64,000 bases of DNA from Marinobacter bryozoorum (GCF_023156245.1 NZ_JAKZAH010000001.1:62001-126000); one strand, 5' to 3'; positions 26,994 to 36,460 are shown, counted from the stretch's first letter. Numbers and translations: made by a program. The notes: generated from the sequence alone by a model not told the origin.

Positions 26994-28034
26994 ATGGTAA
27001 TGCTGCGTTGGTCTTTGTTGGGGATGGTGCTGCTGGCAGGTTCAGCCCTGGCTGAAGTGCAGGTCAGCGAGGTGGAGCGGGGCACCTTTGAAGAAGTGGT
27101 CCAGCTGGATGGCCTGGTAGAGGCGGTCCAGCAAAGCACCGTGTCCGCCCAGACCAGCGGCAAGGTCATGGAGCTGCCCTTTGATGTGGATGATTCGGTG
27201 CCTGCGGGGGCCCTGATTGTGCGCCTGGAAGACAGCGAGCAGCAGTCCCGCCTGGCCCAGGCGCAGGCTGGGCTGGAGGAGGCCCGCTCTGGCCTGTCCG
27301 ATGCCCGTCAGCGCTTTCGGCGCATCGATGAACTCTACGATCGGGGGCTGGTATCACGGCAGGAATACGACCAGGCCAATAACAACCTCGCTTCCGCCAG
27401 TGCCCGGGTAGAACGGGCCCGCAATGTGGTTGAGGAAGCGGAGAAACAGTTGTCCTACACCCGGGTCGAGGCGCCCTATGGTGGTATCGTAACCGAGCGC
27501 CATGTGGAGATCGGGGAAGCCGTCAGCCCCGGCCAGCCCCTGATCAGCGGCCTTTCCCTGGAGCAGCTGCGGGTGGTGGTGGACCTGCCCCAGAAATACG
27601 CCGGCGTGGCTAGGGACCAGCGCCGGGCCCGGGTCACCCTGGATGACGGCCGCGCCATAGCCACCGGCGAGATGACTTTCTATCCCTACGCCAACCCCGG
27701 CACCCATACCTTCCGTGTCCGTATGAGCCTTACCGAGCCCAACGGCACCCTGTTTCCGGGCATGCTGGTGAAAGTGTCCGTGCCGGTCAGTGAGCGCCAG
27801 GTGATCCTGGTACCGGAAAGCAGTGTGATTCACCGCAGTGAACTGCGTGCTGTGTTTGTGATGGAAGGCGAGGGTGAAGGCCGCCCTCGGTTGCGCCAGG
27901 TGCGCACCGGGGGGCGCCAGGGTGGCCAGGTCGAGATCCTTGCCGGCCTCTCTGAGGGTGAACGCCTGGTGGTAAACCCGCAATCGTTGGTGGGTACGGA
28001 GCAACTGGCACCCCGGGCAGGAGGTGAGGAGTGA
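26994..28034 (+). CDS. RND efflux periplasmic adaptor (membrane fusion protein)
   Basis: A 346-residue periplasmic adaptor with an N-terminal signal segment (MLRWSLLGMVLLAGSALA). It has the lipoyl/barrel-sandwich halves (VVQLDGLVEAVQQSTVSAQTS and YTRVEAPYGGIVTERHVEIG), a helical hairpin rich in coiled coil (residues about 90-150, with SRQEYDQANNNLASA), a beta barrel and a C-terminal membrane-proximal domain. GGGGAG lies 8 bp before the ATG at 26994; a GTG at 26973 is an alternative. The stop overlaps the permease start by 4 bp. No outer-membrane channel gene follows, so it must recruit a TolC-type protein encoded elsewhere. Confidence 0.86.
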   Translation: MVMLRWSLLGMVLLAGSALAEVQVSEVERGTFEEVVQLDGLVEAVQQSTVSAQTSGKVMELPFDVDDSVPAGALIVRLEDSEQQSRLAQAQAGLEEARSGLSDARQRFRRIDELYDRGLVSRQEYDQANNNLASASARVERARNVVEEAEKQLSYTRVEAPYGGIVTERHVEIGEAVSPGQPLISGLSLEQLRVVVDLPQKYAGVARDQRRARVTLDDGRAIATGEMTFYPYANPGTHTFRVRMSLTEPNGTLFPGMLVKVSVPVSERQVILVPESSVIHRSELRAVFVMEGEGEGRPRLRQVRTGGRQGGQVEILAGLSEGERLVVNPQSLVGTEQLAPRAGGEE

Positions 28035-31000
28035 GTCGCGAGCTGCCGCCGACAGGCCCCTCCGGAGCGATTGCCCGGGTCTTCCAGGATTCCCGCCTGA
28101 CTCCTTTGCTCACCGTACTGGCTATCCTCCTCGGTGTTATGGCGGTGGTGGTCACGCCCAAGGAGGAAGAGCCGCAGATCGACGTCACCATGGCGGATAT
28201 CATGGTGGCGCTACCCGGTGCCAGCACCCGGGAAGTGGAAAACGTTATCGCCACGCCGGCCGAGCAGGTCATGAGCGAAATCGCTGGTGTAGAGCACGTT
28301 TACTCCGTGTCCCGCCAGGGGCAGGCGGTGATCACGGTGGAGTTCGCGGTGGGCATCAGCCGCCAGGATGCCCTGGTCCGTCTCTATAACCAGGTGTATT
28401 CCAACCAGGACTGGCTGCCGCCGGACCTTGGTGCCAGCCAGCCGGTGATCAAGCCCCGCTCCATCGATGATGTGCCCATCATGACGCTTACGCTGTATGA
28501 CCCGACCAACCGTCATACCGGCGAGGAACTCACCCGCCTGGCCCATACCCTGGAAGTGGCCCTGAAGCGGGTACCCGGAACCCGGGATATCTATACCGTT
28601 GGTGGCATACCGGACCGGGTGGATGTGCGCTTTGATCCGGCCCTGCTCAAGGGCTTCAACCTCACGGTGGACGACCTTCAGCAGGCCCTGGCGGCCGCCA
28701 ACACCAGTAGCCAGGAAGCCCGGGTAACCCGTGATAACCTGTCGATCCCGGTGCAGTCGGGCACCCTGCTGGAAACGGTGGACAGCGTAAGGCGCCTGGT
28801 GGTTGGCATGCAGGATGGTGCACCGATTTTCCTGGCCGACGTGGCGGAGGTCTCCCGCGGCGGAACCGTGCCGGACCAGAGCGTCACCATGGGCCTGGGG
28901 CCGGCGAGCGCCGACGATCGCCGGGGCGAAATCGGAACACTCTACCCGGCGGTGACCCTGGCCATTGCCAAGAAGCCCGGTGAGAACGCTATCGATATCA
29001 CCCGGGCCATCGAACACCGGCTGGAATTGCTGCGCAACCGGGCCCTGCCGGAGGATATCGAAGTGGTCGTCACCCGGGATTACGGCGTGACCGCCTCTGA
29101 CAAGGCCCGCAAGCTGATTACCGACCTGGTATCTGCCACGCTGTGTGTCGTGCTGCTGGTACTGGCAGCCATGGGCTGGCGCCAGGCCACCATCGTCGGG
29201 ATTGCCGTGCTGGTGACGCTGCTGCTGACCCTGGTGTTTTCCTGGGCCTGGGGCTTCACCCTCAACCGGGTCTCGCTGTTCGCCCTGATCTTCTCCATCG
29301 GCATCCTGGTGGATGATGGCATTGTCATCACCGAGAACATCAACCGACGCATCCGCAACTCCCACTGGCCGCTGAAAGACATTATCCCGGTTGCGGTGGA
29401 CGAGGTGGGTACGCCGACCATTATGGCGAGCCTGACCATCATGGCCGCGCTGCTCCCCATGGCCTTTGTCACTGGCCTGATGGGCCCCTATATGAGCCCG
29501 ATTCCCATCAACGCCTCCGCCGGTATGGTGTTGTCCCAGATCGTTGCCTTTGTGGTCGCGCCCTGGCTGGCCATGCGGTTGCTCAAGCGCAAGCACGGTG
29601 AGGACCTGTCAGGCGGCGACCGTGAGAACAACGAGGAGCAGGGCAGCTCTGCCGATGGCGTCAGCCCCGTGTCGATGAAGGTCTTTCGTACGATTCTGGG
29701 CCCGTTTCTTGGCGAACACCCCTGGCGCCGCCGGTTCCTGGGCCTGGGCGTGGTGGGGCTGACGGTTGCAGTGGCCTCACTGCCGGTGTTCATGCTGGTG
29801 ATCCTCAAAATGCTGCCCTTCGACAACAAGTCGGAACTGCAGGTGGTGGTGGACATGCCAGAGCGTACACCCATGGAGCAGGCGCGGCGGGTGTTGACGG
29901 AAATGGGCCGGTACCTGGAAACCGTGGACGAGGTGGCGAACTGGCAGGCCTATGCGGGCACCGCATCTCCGATCAACTTCAACGGACTGGTGCGCCAGTA
30001 CTACCTGCGCAGCGAACCCTGGCAGGGGGACCTGCAGGTCAACCTGGCGGATGAAGAGCATCGCAGCCGCCAGTCCCACGATATTGCACTGTCCCTGAGG
30101 GAGCCCCTTCGGGCTATCGGCGAGCGCCACGGCGCCAGTGTCAAAATCGTTGAAGTGCCCCCCGGCCCCCCGGTCCTCTCCCCGGTGGTGGCAGAAGTCT
30201 ATGCTGCGGATGAGTGGCGCCGGCGGGAGCTGGCGGAACGGCTGGTGGCCGGTATGAAGGAGGTCGACGGACTGGTGGATATCGATACCACCATCGAGGC
30301 ACCCACACGGCAGTGGGAAGTGGAAGTGGACCGGGACCGTGCTGCCCGGCTCGGGGTTTCCCAGGCACAGGTGGTTACCATGCTGCAGACTGCCCTGGGG
30401 GGTGCCGGGGTCAGTTACCTGCATGACGAGAACGCCAAGTACCCGGTGCCCATCCGGGTGATTCTGGATGAAGGTGACAAATCCCAGCAGGCCACCCTGT
30501 TGTCGCTTGCGGTGCGCAGCCGTGATGGCGAGCTGGTGCCCCTGGCCAGCATTGCCGAAATCCATGAGGCGGACTGGGCCGGGGCGCGTTATCAGAAGGA
30601 CCTGCTGCCGGTTACCTATGTGACGGCAGATATGGCCGGCGATACCGACTCGCCCCTGTATGGTATGTTCCGCATGGTCAGCTGGCTGGAAGAGCAGGAC
30701 GATGCGCCGGAACAGTATTATATCCGCCAGCCGGACCTGCCCGAGCGGAGTACCCTGAAATGGGATGGGGAGTGGCAGATTACCTATGAAACCTTCCGGG
30801 ACATGGGGGCGGCCTACAGCGTGGGTGTGTTTGCCATTTTCGTGCTGCTGGTGGCCCAGTTCCGGTCCTACCTGCTGCCGCTGGTGGTGATGGCCCCGAT
30901 TCCCCTGACGTTGATTGGTATCATGCCGGGCCACGCGCTGCTGGGGCGGGAGTTTACCGCCACCAGCATGATCGGGATGATCGCCCTGGCGGGCATCATC

Positions 31001-31306
31001 GTGCGCAACTCCATCCTGCTGGTGGTGTTTATTCGCCAGTTGCTGGATGAAGGCATGGCACTTGAAGAGGCGGTCGTGGCCGCCGGCGCGGTGCGTATCA
31101 AGCCGATTGCGTTGACGGCGATTTCGGCCATGGTAGGGGCCTGGTTCATTCTCAGTGACCCGATCTTCAATGGCCTGGCTATCTCGCTTGTGTTTGGGCT
31201 GGCGCTTTCAACCCTGCTGACTGTGGTGGTTGTGCCGCTGCTGTATTACACCTTTGCCCGCTGCGGCTGGCTGGGGCCTGCGGCCGAGGGAAAGAGGCCT
31301 GAGTAG
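28031..31306 (+). CDS. RND-family efflux permease
   Basis: A 1091-residue inner-membrane proton-driven pump. Twelve transmembrane segments with two large periplasmic loops follow the usual AcrB/HAE1 layout: a first segment near residue 30, then the loop, then the helix cluster at about 350-530 containing the charged GILVDDGIVITENINRR (two proton-relay aspartates), a second loop and a final cluster with IGMIALAGIIVRNSILLVVF. Start codon GTG, after GGTGAGG, translationally coupled to the adaptor. A hydrophilic linker of about 50 residues with many Glu/Asn (near position 530-550) separates halves. Substrate unknown. Confidence 0.88.
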   Translation: MSRELPPTGPSGAIARVFQDSRLTPLLTVLAILLGVMAVVVTPKEEEPQIDVTMADIMVALPGASTREVENVIATPAEQVMSEIAGVEHVYSVSRQGQAVITVEFAVGISRQDALVRLYNQVYSNQDWLPPDLGASQPVIKPRSIDDVPIMTLTLYDPTNRHTGEELTRLAHTLEVALKRVPGTRDIYTVGGIPDRVDVRFDPALLKGFNLTVDDLQQALAAANTSSQEARVTRDNLSIPVQSGTLLETVDSVRRLVVGMQDGAPIFLADVAEVSRGGTVPDQSVTMGLGPASADDRRGEIGTLYPAVTLAIAKKPGENAIDITRAIEHRLELLRNRALPEDIEVVVTRDYGVTASDKARKLITDLVSATLCVVLLVLAAMGWRQATIVGIAVLVTLLLTLVFSWAWGFTLNRVSLFALIFSIGILVDDGIVITENINRRIRNSHWPLKDIIPVAVDEVGTPTIMASLTIMAALLPMAFVTGLMGPYMSPIPINASAGMVLSQIVAFVVAPWLAMRLLKRKHGEDLSGGDRENNEEQGSSADGVSPVSMKVFRTILGPFLGEHPWRRRFLGLGVVGLTVAVASLPVFMLVILKMLPFDNKSELQVVVDMPERTPMEQARRVLTEMGRYLETVDEVANWQAYAGTASPINFNGLVRQYYLRSEPWQGDLQVNLADEEHRSRQSHDIALSLREPLRAIGERHGASVKIVEVPPGPPVLSPVVAEVYAADEWRRRELAERLVAGMKEVDGLVDIDTTIEAPTRQWEVEVDRDRAARLGVSQAQVVTMLQTALGGAGVSYLHDENAKYPVPIRVILDEGDKSQQATLLSLAVRSRDGELVPLASIAEIHEADWAGARYQKDLLPVTYVTADMAGDTDSPLYGMFRMVSWLEEQDDAPEQYYIRQPDLPERSTLKWDGEWQITYETFRDMGAAYSVGVFAIFVLLVAQFRSYLLPLVVMAPIPLTLIGIMPGHALLGREFTATSMIGMIALAGIIVRNSILLVVFIRQLLDEGMALEEAVVAAGAVRIKPIALTAISAMVGAWFILSDPIFNGLAISLVFGLALSTLLTVVVVPLLYYTFARCGWLGPAAEGKRPE

Positions 31307-31324
31307 GATTAAGGAGCGATAGCC

Positions 31325-32206
31325 ATGCCATACCGGTGGCGAACGGCAGGACATCTGGACTGGCTGTGCCGGTCCCCGCAGTTACTTCGCTGCGAGCAGT
31401 CCTTTGCACTGCGGGACCATTTGCCCGCTGACCTGGCTGACCGGCTGGCCCGATGGGATGCAGACCCGGCCAGTCGCCCGTCCGCCCTGAATGAGCCTGC
31501 CCATCCCCGCCTGGGCTATTACTTCGAACGCCTCTATGAATGTGTTATGACGCACCTGCTGGGATGGCCGTTGCTGGCGAAGAACCTGCAGGTCCGGGAC
31601 GGATCGGGGCGCACCCTGGGCGAGCTGGATTTCCTGTTGCGGAACCCGGAAACCGGTGAGGTCGAGCACCATGAGATAGCCGTAAAGTTCTACTTGGGCT
31701 ATCAACAGGGTGAGAGCGACACCCTGTGGTACGGCCCCAACAGCCGGGACCGGCTGGACCGGAAGGTGCGGCGGTTGCTGGAACACCAGAGTCGCCTGAC
31801 CGAGCGGCCAGAGGCCCGGAAGGCCATGACAGACTTGGGTATTCCCGGCCCCGTGACCTCCAGGATCTTCATGCCTGGCTACCTTTTCTACCCGCCGGAT
31901 ACCCCGGTGACCGTGCCGGATTTCGTACCGGCGGATCACCTCAGGGGAACGTGGCTGTACCATCATGATCTTGCTGACCAGGATATGGCTGCCTGGGTAC
32001 CCCTGCACAAGCCTCACTGGCTGGGCCCATGGTCCCAGCCAGACAGACCGGATCCCGAGCTGGCTGCGCGGGCAATGGACGCCGTAGCTGAGCATGCCCG
32101 CCCCCGACTGTTCGCTGTCCTCAGCGAGGACGAGGCCTCCGGTCAGTGGATCGAGGTGGAACGGGTCTTCGTCGTCCCTGAGAACTGGCCCCGGCAGGGA
32201 TTTTGA
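31325..32206 (+). CDS. DUF1853 family protein
   Basis: A 293-residue soluble protein of the DUF1853 family, recognised from HLDWLCRSPQLL at the N-terminus, LGYYFERLYECVMTHLLGWPLLAKNLQV and GELDFLLRNPETGEVEHHEIAVKFYLG. The latter pattern (E-x-D-x..x-E-x-A-x-K) resembles a PD-(D/E)XK nuclease-like core, but no activity is known to me. It sits 18 bp after the RND permease with AGGAG before its start. Its stop codon is directly followed by an NtrC-like palindrome that belongs to the next operon. Confidence 0.75.
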   Translation: MPYRWRTAGHLDWLCRSPQLLRCEQSFALRDHLPADLADRLARWDADPASRPSALNEPAHPRLGYYFERLYECVMTHLLGWPLLAKNLQVRDGSGRTLGELDFLLRNPETGEVEHHEIAVKFYLGYQQGESDTLWYGPNSRDRLDRKVRRLLEHQSRLTERPEARKAMTDLGIPGPVTSRIFMPGYLFYPPDTPVTVPDFVPADHLRGTWLYHHDLADQDMAAWVPLHKPHWLGPWSQPDRPDPELAARAMDAVAEHARPRLFAVLSEDEASGQWIEVERVFVVPENWPRQGF

Positions 32207-32223
32207 TGCACCGTAATGGTGCA
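32207..32223 (+). promoter_or_regulatory. NtrC-like enhancer site
   Basis: TGCACCGTAATGGTGCA is a 17-bp palindrome (6-bp arms TGCACC/GGTGCA) that matches the enteric NtrC consensus TGCAC-N7-GTGCA, including the inner T and GG. It lies about 121 bp upstream of the start inferred from the sigma-54-like element at 32310. No U-run follows, so a terminator is less likely. Confidence 0.6.
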
Positions 32224-32309
32224 AAATAACGTTTGCCTCGCTGAAACGCCTCTCCGGATCCTGGGTAATAAACCCGAGCCCCCTGATTTCCGGTCAGAAA
32301 AGCACCCGC

Positions 32310-32325
32310 CGGCACAGAACCTGCA
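32310..32325 (+). promoter_or_regulatory. Sigma-54-type promoter ahead of the glucosylglycerol operon
   Basis: CGGCACAGAACCTGCA keeps the invariant GG and GC at the required 10-bp spacing and matches 10 of 13 defined positions of the -24/-12 consensus by eye. Transcription would start near 32336, about 40 bp ahead of the first gene. Confidence 0.55.
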
Positions 32326-32374
32326 CCGACCTTTGCAAGCACCATGCACCTGAGGCCCCGGGCCAGGAGTGACC

Positions 32375-34657
32375 GTGATACTTGCCACCGACCTTGATGG
32401 AACCTTCCTCGCCGGCGATCCGGAGAATCGCCTGAAACTCTACCAGCTGATATCCACCCACCCCGACATGACCCTGGTCTTCGTCACCGGCCGCGGCCTG
32501 GAGTCAGTGCTGCCCCTGCTGTCCGACCCTACGCTGCCGCAGCCGGACTATATTATCTGTGATGTGGGCTGCACGGTGGTGGACGGTCGCACCCGGCAGC
32601 CGATCAGCGACATCCAGGCCGAGGTCGAGCAGCGCTGGCCCGGGGAGCATGTGGTGGAGGATGCCCTGTCGGCCTTCGCCAACCTGCGCCGCCAGGAAGT
32701 GCCCCAGGAGCGTCGCTGCTCCTTCCTGTGCGAACCCGAGGCAGTGACCGATGACCTGGTGGCGGCGGTGGACAGCCTCGCCTGTGACCTGCTGTATTCC
32801 GCCGGCCAGTACCTGGATGTGCTGCCGCCAGGCGTTAACAAGGGCCGTACCCTGAGGGACCTGGTGGAGTACCTGGAAACCGATGCGGAGAATGTGCTGG
32901 TCGCCGGCGATACCCTGAACGACCTGTCCATGTTCGAACAGGGGTTTATCGGGGTTTGTGTCGGTGAGTCCGAGCCCGGCCTGCTGGACGCCACCGAAAG
33001 CCGCGCCCGGGTCTACCATGCCACCCTTTCCGGTTGTGGCGGTATCCTGGAGGCCATCGGCCATTTCGGGTTTCTCGGCCCCAACGGGATGGAAGCCGAG
33101 GCCCGGGATATCCTCAAGCCGGGCAAATCGGACCTGGTCATCGTCTATCACCGGCTACCCTACGAGGAGGCGGTGGAGAACGGCCAGCTTGTGCGCCGTC
33201 GCCCCACCTCCCCCAACGGCATCATTCCCACCCTGCTGAGCTTCTTTGCCGATGGCAAAGCCGGTTCCTGGGTGGCCTGGTCGGTGCATGACCCCGCCCT
33301 TGGGGACTTTGAGACCCATACTGAGGTGGATACCAGCCGCTACGCGCGGCTGCGGGCGGCGAGGGTCCAGCTGACAAAGCACGATGTGGATATCTTCTAC
33401 AAGCGGTTTTCCAAGGAGGCCTTCTGGCCAACCCTGCATACCTTCTGGGAGCGGGCGTCGTTCCGGGAGGATCACTGGCAGGTTTTCCTGAAGGTAAACC
33501 GGCTCTTCGCCGAGCGCACCGCCGCGGAGGCGGCTGAGAATGCGGTGGTATGGATCCACGACTACAACCTGTGGATGGTACCCGCCTTCCTGCGGGAGCT
33601 GCGCCCGGACCTGACTATCGCCTTCTTCCACCATACCTATTTCCCGTCGGCGGATGTGTTCAACGTGCTGCCCTGGCGCCGGGAGATTGTGGGCAGCCTG
33701 CTGCAGTGCGACTACATCGGTTTCCATATCCCCCGCCAGGCAGAGAACTTTGTGGACGTGGCCCGGGGTGTTACCCCGCTGGAGGTTGTGGACCGCACCG
33801 GCTGCGCACCGAGATTCCTCACCTATGGCTGTGCCGTGGGGCTGGATGAGATGACCACCACCATTTGCGTCAACGACCGGCAGATCGGGCTAGGTGCCCA
33901 CCCGGTGGGGCTGGATCTCAACCGGGTGGCCGCCGCGCTGGAGCAGCAGGATGTCCGGCAGCGGATGGAGGAGCTGCGTAGCGAGCTGGGTACTACGCGC
34001 CTGGTGCTGTCTGTGGAGCGACTCGACTATACCAAGGGTATCCTGCAAAAACTGGAGGCTTTCGAGCAGTTGCTGGCGGAGCACCCGGAGCTGGTGGGCA
34101 AGGTCACCCTGATGGTGGTTTGCGTACCGGCCGCCCGGGAAATGACCGTCTACCAGCAGTTGCAGCAGGATATCGAGCAGGCGGTGGGCCGGATCAACGG
34201 CCAGTATGCGACGGTTGGCTGGGCGCCCATCCAGTTCTTCTTCCGGGGCTTTCCGTTTGAGGAGCTGGTGGCCTGGTACGCCATGGCGGACGTCATGTGG
34301 ATTACCCCGTTGCGGGATGGTCTTAACCTGGTGGCCAAGGAGTATGTGGCCACCCAGGGTATGACCGACGGGCGCGGCGTGCTGGTGCTGTCCGAGTTCG
34401 CCGGCGCGGCAGCGGAGTTACGGGGCGCACTGCTGACCAATCCCCACGACCCCGGCGAAATGGCCAGAACCTGTTACCTGGCGCTGGCCATGACCCGGGA
34501 AGAAGCCATTGACCGGCTACAGAAGGGCTACGAGGTGGTCAGCTACCATGACATTGATGCCTGGGGCAGGGAGTTCCTGGAGGCAGTCGGCCACCGCCGA
34601 AAGCAGAGGCTTGCCCGCGCCGGGAAGCGGTTGAAGCCACTGACCTCGGTAGCCTAA
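32375..34657 (+). CDS. ggpS: Glucosylglycerol-phosphate synthase/phosphatase fusion (HAD plus GT20)
   Basis: A 760-residue cytosolic two-domain enzyme. Residues 1-250 are a HAD phosphatase (DLDGTF with Asp6/Asp8; VAGDTLNDLSMF near 178). Residues 255-750 are a GT20 glycosyltransferase resembling trehalose-phosphate and glucosylglycerol-phosphate synthases (VVWIHDYNLWMVPAFLR, LSVERLDYTKGI, ADVMWITPLRDGLNLVAKEY). The order HAD then GT20 matches the bifunctional GgpPS described in Stenotrophomonas, so it should make glucosylglycerol from ADP-glucose and glycerol 3-phosphate. A trehalose role is less likely given the next gene. GTG at 32375 chosen because AGGAG is 5 bp ahead; GTG at 32369 overlaps that site. 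Co-transcribed with the phosphorylase. Confidence 0.8.
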   Translation: MILATDLDGTFLAGDPENRLKLYQLISTHPDMTLVFVTGRGLESVLPLLSDPTLPQPDYIICDVGCTVVDGRTRQPISDIQAEVEQRWPGEHVVEDALSAFANLRRQEVPQERRCSFLCEPEAVTDDLVAAVDSLACDLLYSAGQYLDVLPPGVNKGRTLRDLVEYLETDAENVLVAGDTLNDLSMFEQGFIGVCVGESEPGLLDATESRARVYHATLSGCGGILEAIGHFGFLGPNGMEAEARDILKPGKSDLVIVYHRLPYEEAVENGQLVRRRPTSPNGIIPTLLSFFADGKAGSWVAWSVHDPALGDFETHTEVDTSRYARLRAARVQLTKHDVDIFYKRFSKEAFWPTLHTFWERASFREDHWQVFLKVNRLFAERTAAEAAENAVVWIHDYNLWMVPAFLRELRPDLTIAFFHHTYFPSADVFNVLPWRREIVGSLLQCDYIGFHIPRQAENFVDVARGVTPLEVVDRTGCAPRFLTYGCAVGLDEMTTTICVNDRQIGLGAHPVGLDLNRVAAALEQQDVRQRMEELRSELGTTRLVLSVERLDYTKGILQKLEAFEQLLAEHPELVGKVTLMVVCVPAAREMTVYQQLQQDIEQAVGRINGQYATVGWAPIQFFFRGFPFEELVAWYAMADVMWITPLRDGLNLVAKEYVATQGMTDGRGVLVLSEFAGAAAELRGALLTNPHDPGEMARTCYLALAMTREEAIDRLQKGYEVVSYHDIDAWGREFLEAVGHRRKQRLARAGKRLKPLTSVA

Positions 34658-34691
34658 TACCCACTGAACCAGCATTCATCAGGGAGTGACC

Positions 34692-36137
34692 ATGGGACTT
34701 CGTAATGCCGTCCAGCTGATGTGCTACCCCAACCGCATCGGCCACAACCTGGCGGATCTTGGGACGTTTATCGACCGACACCTTGCGGATGCTATTGGTG
34801 GCGTCCATATCCTGCCCTTCTATCCGTCCAATGCAGATGGTGGCTTCTCGCCCATGACCCATACCGAGGTGGATCCGGCCGTGGGCACCTGGGCGGATAT
34901 CGAGCGGCTGGCGAGTCGCTACGATATCTGCGCCGACCTCACGGTGAACCATATTTCCGACGAGTCGCCGGAGTTCCGGGATTTCGTTCGCCACGGCTAT
35001 CAGTCCGGGTACGCCGACCTGTTTGTGCATGTGCACCGGTTTGGCGATATCAGCCCGGATGACCTGGCAAAGATCCACATTCGCAAGGAGAAAGAGCCGT
35101 TCCGGGAGGTGACCTTTGCCGACGACACGAAAGGCCAGGTCTGGTGCACCTTCACCGAACGGCAGGTCGACCTGAACTACGAGTCCGACAAGACCTTTGC
35201 GCTGATGGAGCACTACATCCGGTTCCTCACCGGCAAGGGCATCAAGCTGCTGCGGCTGGATGCTTTTGGCTACACCACCAAGCGCATCGGCACCAGCTGT
35301 TTCCTGGTGGAGCCGGAAGTCTACCGTATCCTCGAGTGGGTCAACGAGGTGGCCCATCGCTACGGGGCCGAGTGCCTGCCGGAGGTGCATGATCACACCA
35401 GTTACCAGTACGCCATCGCGAGGCGGAATATGCATCCCTATGGCTTTGCACTGCCGCCACTGGTGCTCTATTCCCTGCTGGCGGCGAACAGCGTTCACCT
35501 CAAGCACTGGTTGCGCATGTGCCCCCGCAACCAGGTGACGGTCCTGGATACCCACGACGGCATCTGCATTCCGGATGTGGAGGGGGTGCTGCCGGACCAG
35601 GCCATCCAGGACCTGATTGACAACATCGAGGCCCGCAGTGCCGATCCCATCCTGCGACGCTCAGCCGCGAATGTACACAGCGTGGGCTCCATCTATCAGC
35701 TCACCTGTACCTTCTATGACGCGCTGATGCAGAACGATGATGCCTACATTGCCGCCCGGGCTATCCAGTTCTTCACGCCGGGTATTCCCCAGGTTTATTA
35801 CGTGGGGCTGATGGCCGGGTGTAATGACCAGCAACTGATGGAGCAGACCGGGGAGCTGCGGGACATCAACCGCCACTTCTACTCCCTGGAAGAAGCCGAC
35901 GAGGCCATGGCGCAACCGGTTGTACGGCGGCTGCTCACCCTGATGCGGTTCAGAAGCCAGTATCCCGCGTTCGATGGCCGGTTCGAGCTGAACTACTCCA
36001 ACAATTCCAGTGTGGCCATGGCCTGGCGCCACGGGGATTATTACTGCCACCTGTTCGTTGATCTCAACTTCAACACCGCCCGGGTGCGTTTCCTGGACCC
36101 GGATGACGGCTTCCGGGAGCGTACCTTGGAATGCTGA
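34692..36137 (+). CDS. GH13 subfamily 18 phosphorylase, probably glucosylglycerol phosphorylase
   Basis: A 481-residue sucrose-phosphorylase-type enzyme. The nucleophile aspartate is in LLRLDAFGYTTK (about residue 191), the acid/base glutamate in CLPEVHDHT (about 232), and the third carboxylate in VLDTHDGICIP (about 286). This family splits glucosides with phosphate. I assign glucosylglycerol rather than sucrose because of the adjacent glucosylglycerol-phosphate synthase and because a GH13_18 enzyme from Marinobacter adhaerens is described as glucosylglycerol phosphorylase. Start set at 34692 after AGGGAG, 34 bp from the previous stop. Having synthesis and phosphorolysis in one operon is unusual. 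Confidence 0.72.
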   Translation: MGLRNAVQLMCYPNRIGHNLADLGTFIDRHLADAIGGVHILPFYPSNADGGFSPMTHTEVDPAVGTWADIERLASRYDICADLTVNHISDESPEFRDFVRHGYQSGYADLFVHVHRFGDISPDDLAKIHIRKEKEPFREVTFADDTKGQVWCTFTERQVDLNYESDKTFALMEHYIRFLTGKGIKLLRLDAFGYTTKRIGTSCFLVEPEVYRILEWVNEVAHRYGAECLPEVHDHTSYQYAIARRNMHPYGFALPPLVLYSLLAANSVHLKHWLRMCPRNQVTVLDTHDGICIPDVEGVLPDQAIQDLIDNIEARSADPILRRSAANVHSVGSIYQLTCTFYDALMQNDDAYIAARAIQFFTPGIPQVYYVGLMAGCNDQQLMEQTGELRDINRHFYSLEEADEAMAQPVVRRLLTLMRFRSQYPAFDGRFELNYSNNSSVAMAWRHGDYYCHLFVDLNFNTARVRFLDPDDGFRERTLEC

Positions 36138-36192
36138 GGGTCTGTGTTAGGCTCAAAGGTGACGCACACGTCCCTTACTGAAGGAGACTGCC

Positions 36193-36444
36193 ATGGAACT
36201 GTCTGTGCAACTCAGCTTCTACCCCTTCACCGACAACCATAAGCCGCCCATCAAGGATGTGATTGATCGCCTGCAGCGCAGCGGCCTCGACGTCTACGCC
36301 AACCGTATGAGCACCCAGGTCTTCGGCGAGTACGACCAGGTCATGCGGGTACTGTCCGACACCATGAAGTGGGCGTTCGAGCAGTATGGCCAGGCCGTGT
36401 TCGTGGCAAACTTTGTCAACGGCGATCGCCGCCCCGAAGGCTGA
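36193..36444 (+). CDS. YkoF-like thiamine/HMP-binding domain protein
   Basis: An 83-residue single-domain protein, MELSVQLSFYPFTDNH at the start and VFGEYDQVMRVLSDTMKWAF in the middle, resembling the small YkoF/thiamine-binding ferredoxin-like fold. Full YkoF has two such repeats; this has one. It lies 55 bp downstream of the phosphorylase, with AAGGAGA before the start, and may be the last gene of the operon. No thiamine gene or TPP riboswitch is nearby, so the ligand is uncertain. Confidence 0.65.
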   Translation: MELSVQLSFYPFTDNHKPPIKDVIDRLQRSGLDVYANRMSTQVFGEYDQVMRVLSDTMKWAFEQYGQAVFVANFVNGDRRPEG

Positions 36445-36460
36445 TTGTCGGGCCAGGGCG

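Noticed and set aside
32207-32223. Palindrome after the DUF1853 gene as a terminator
   Set aside because: Arms are only 6 bp and neither strand has a following U-run; NtrC-site reading with a downstream sigma-54-like element fits better.
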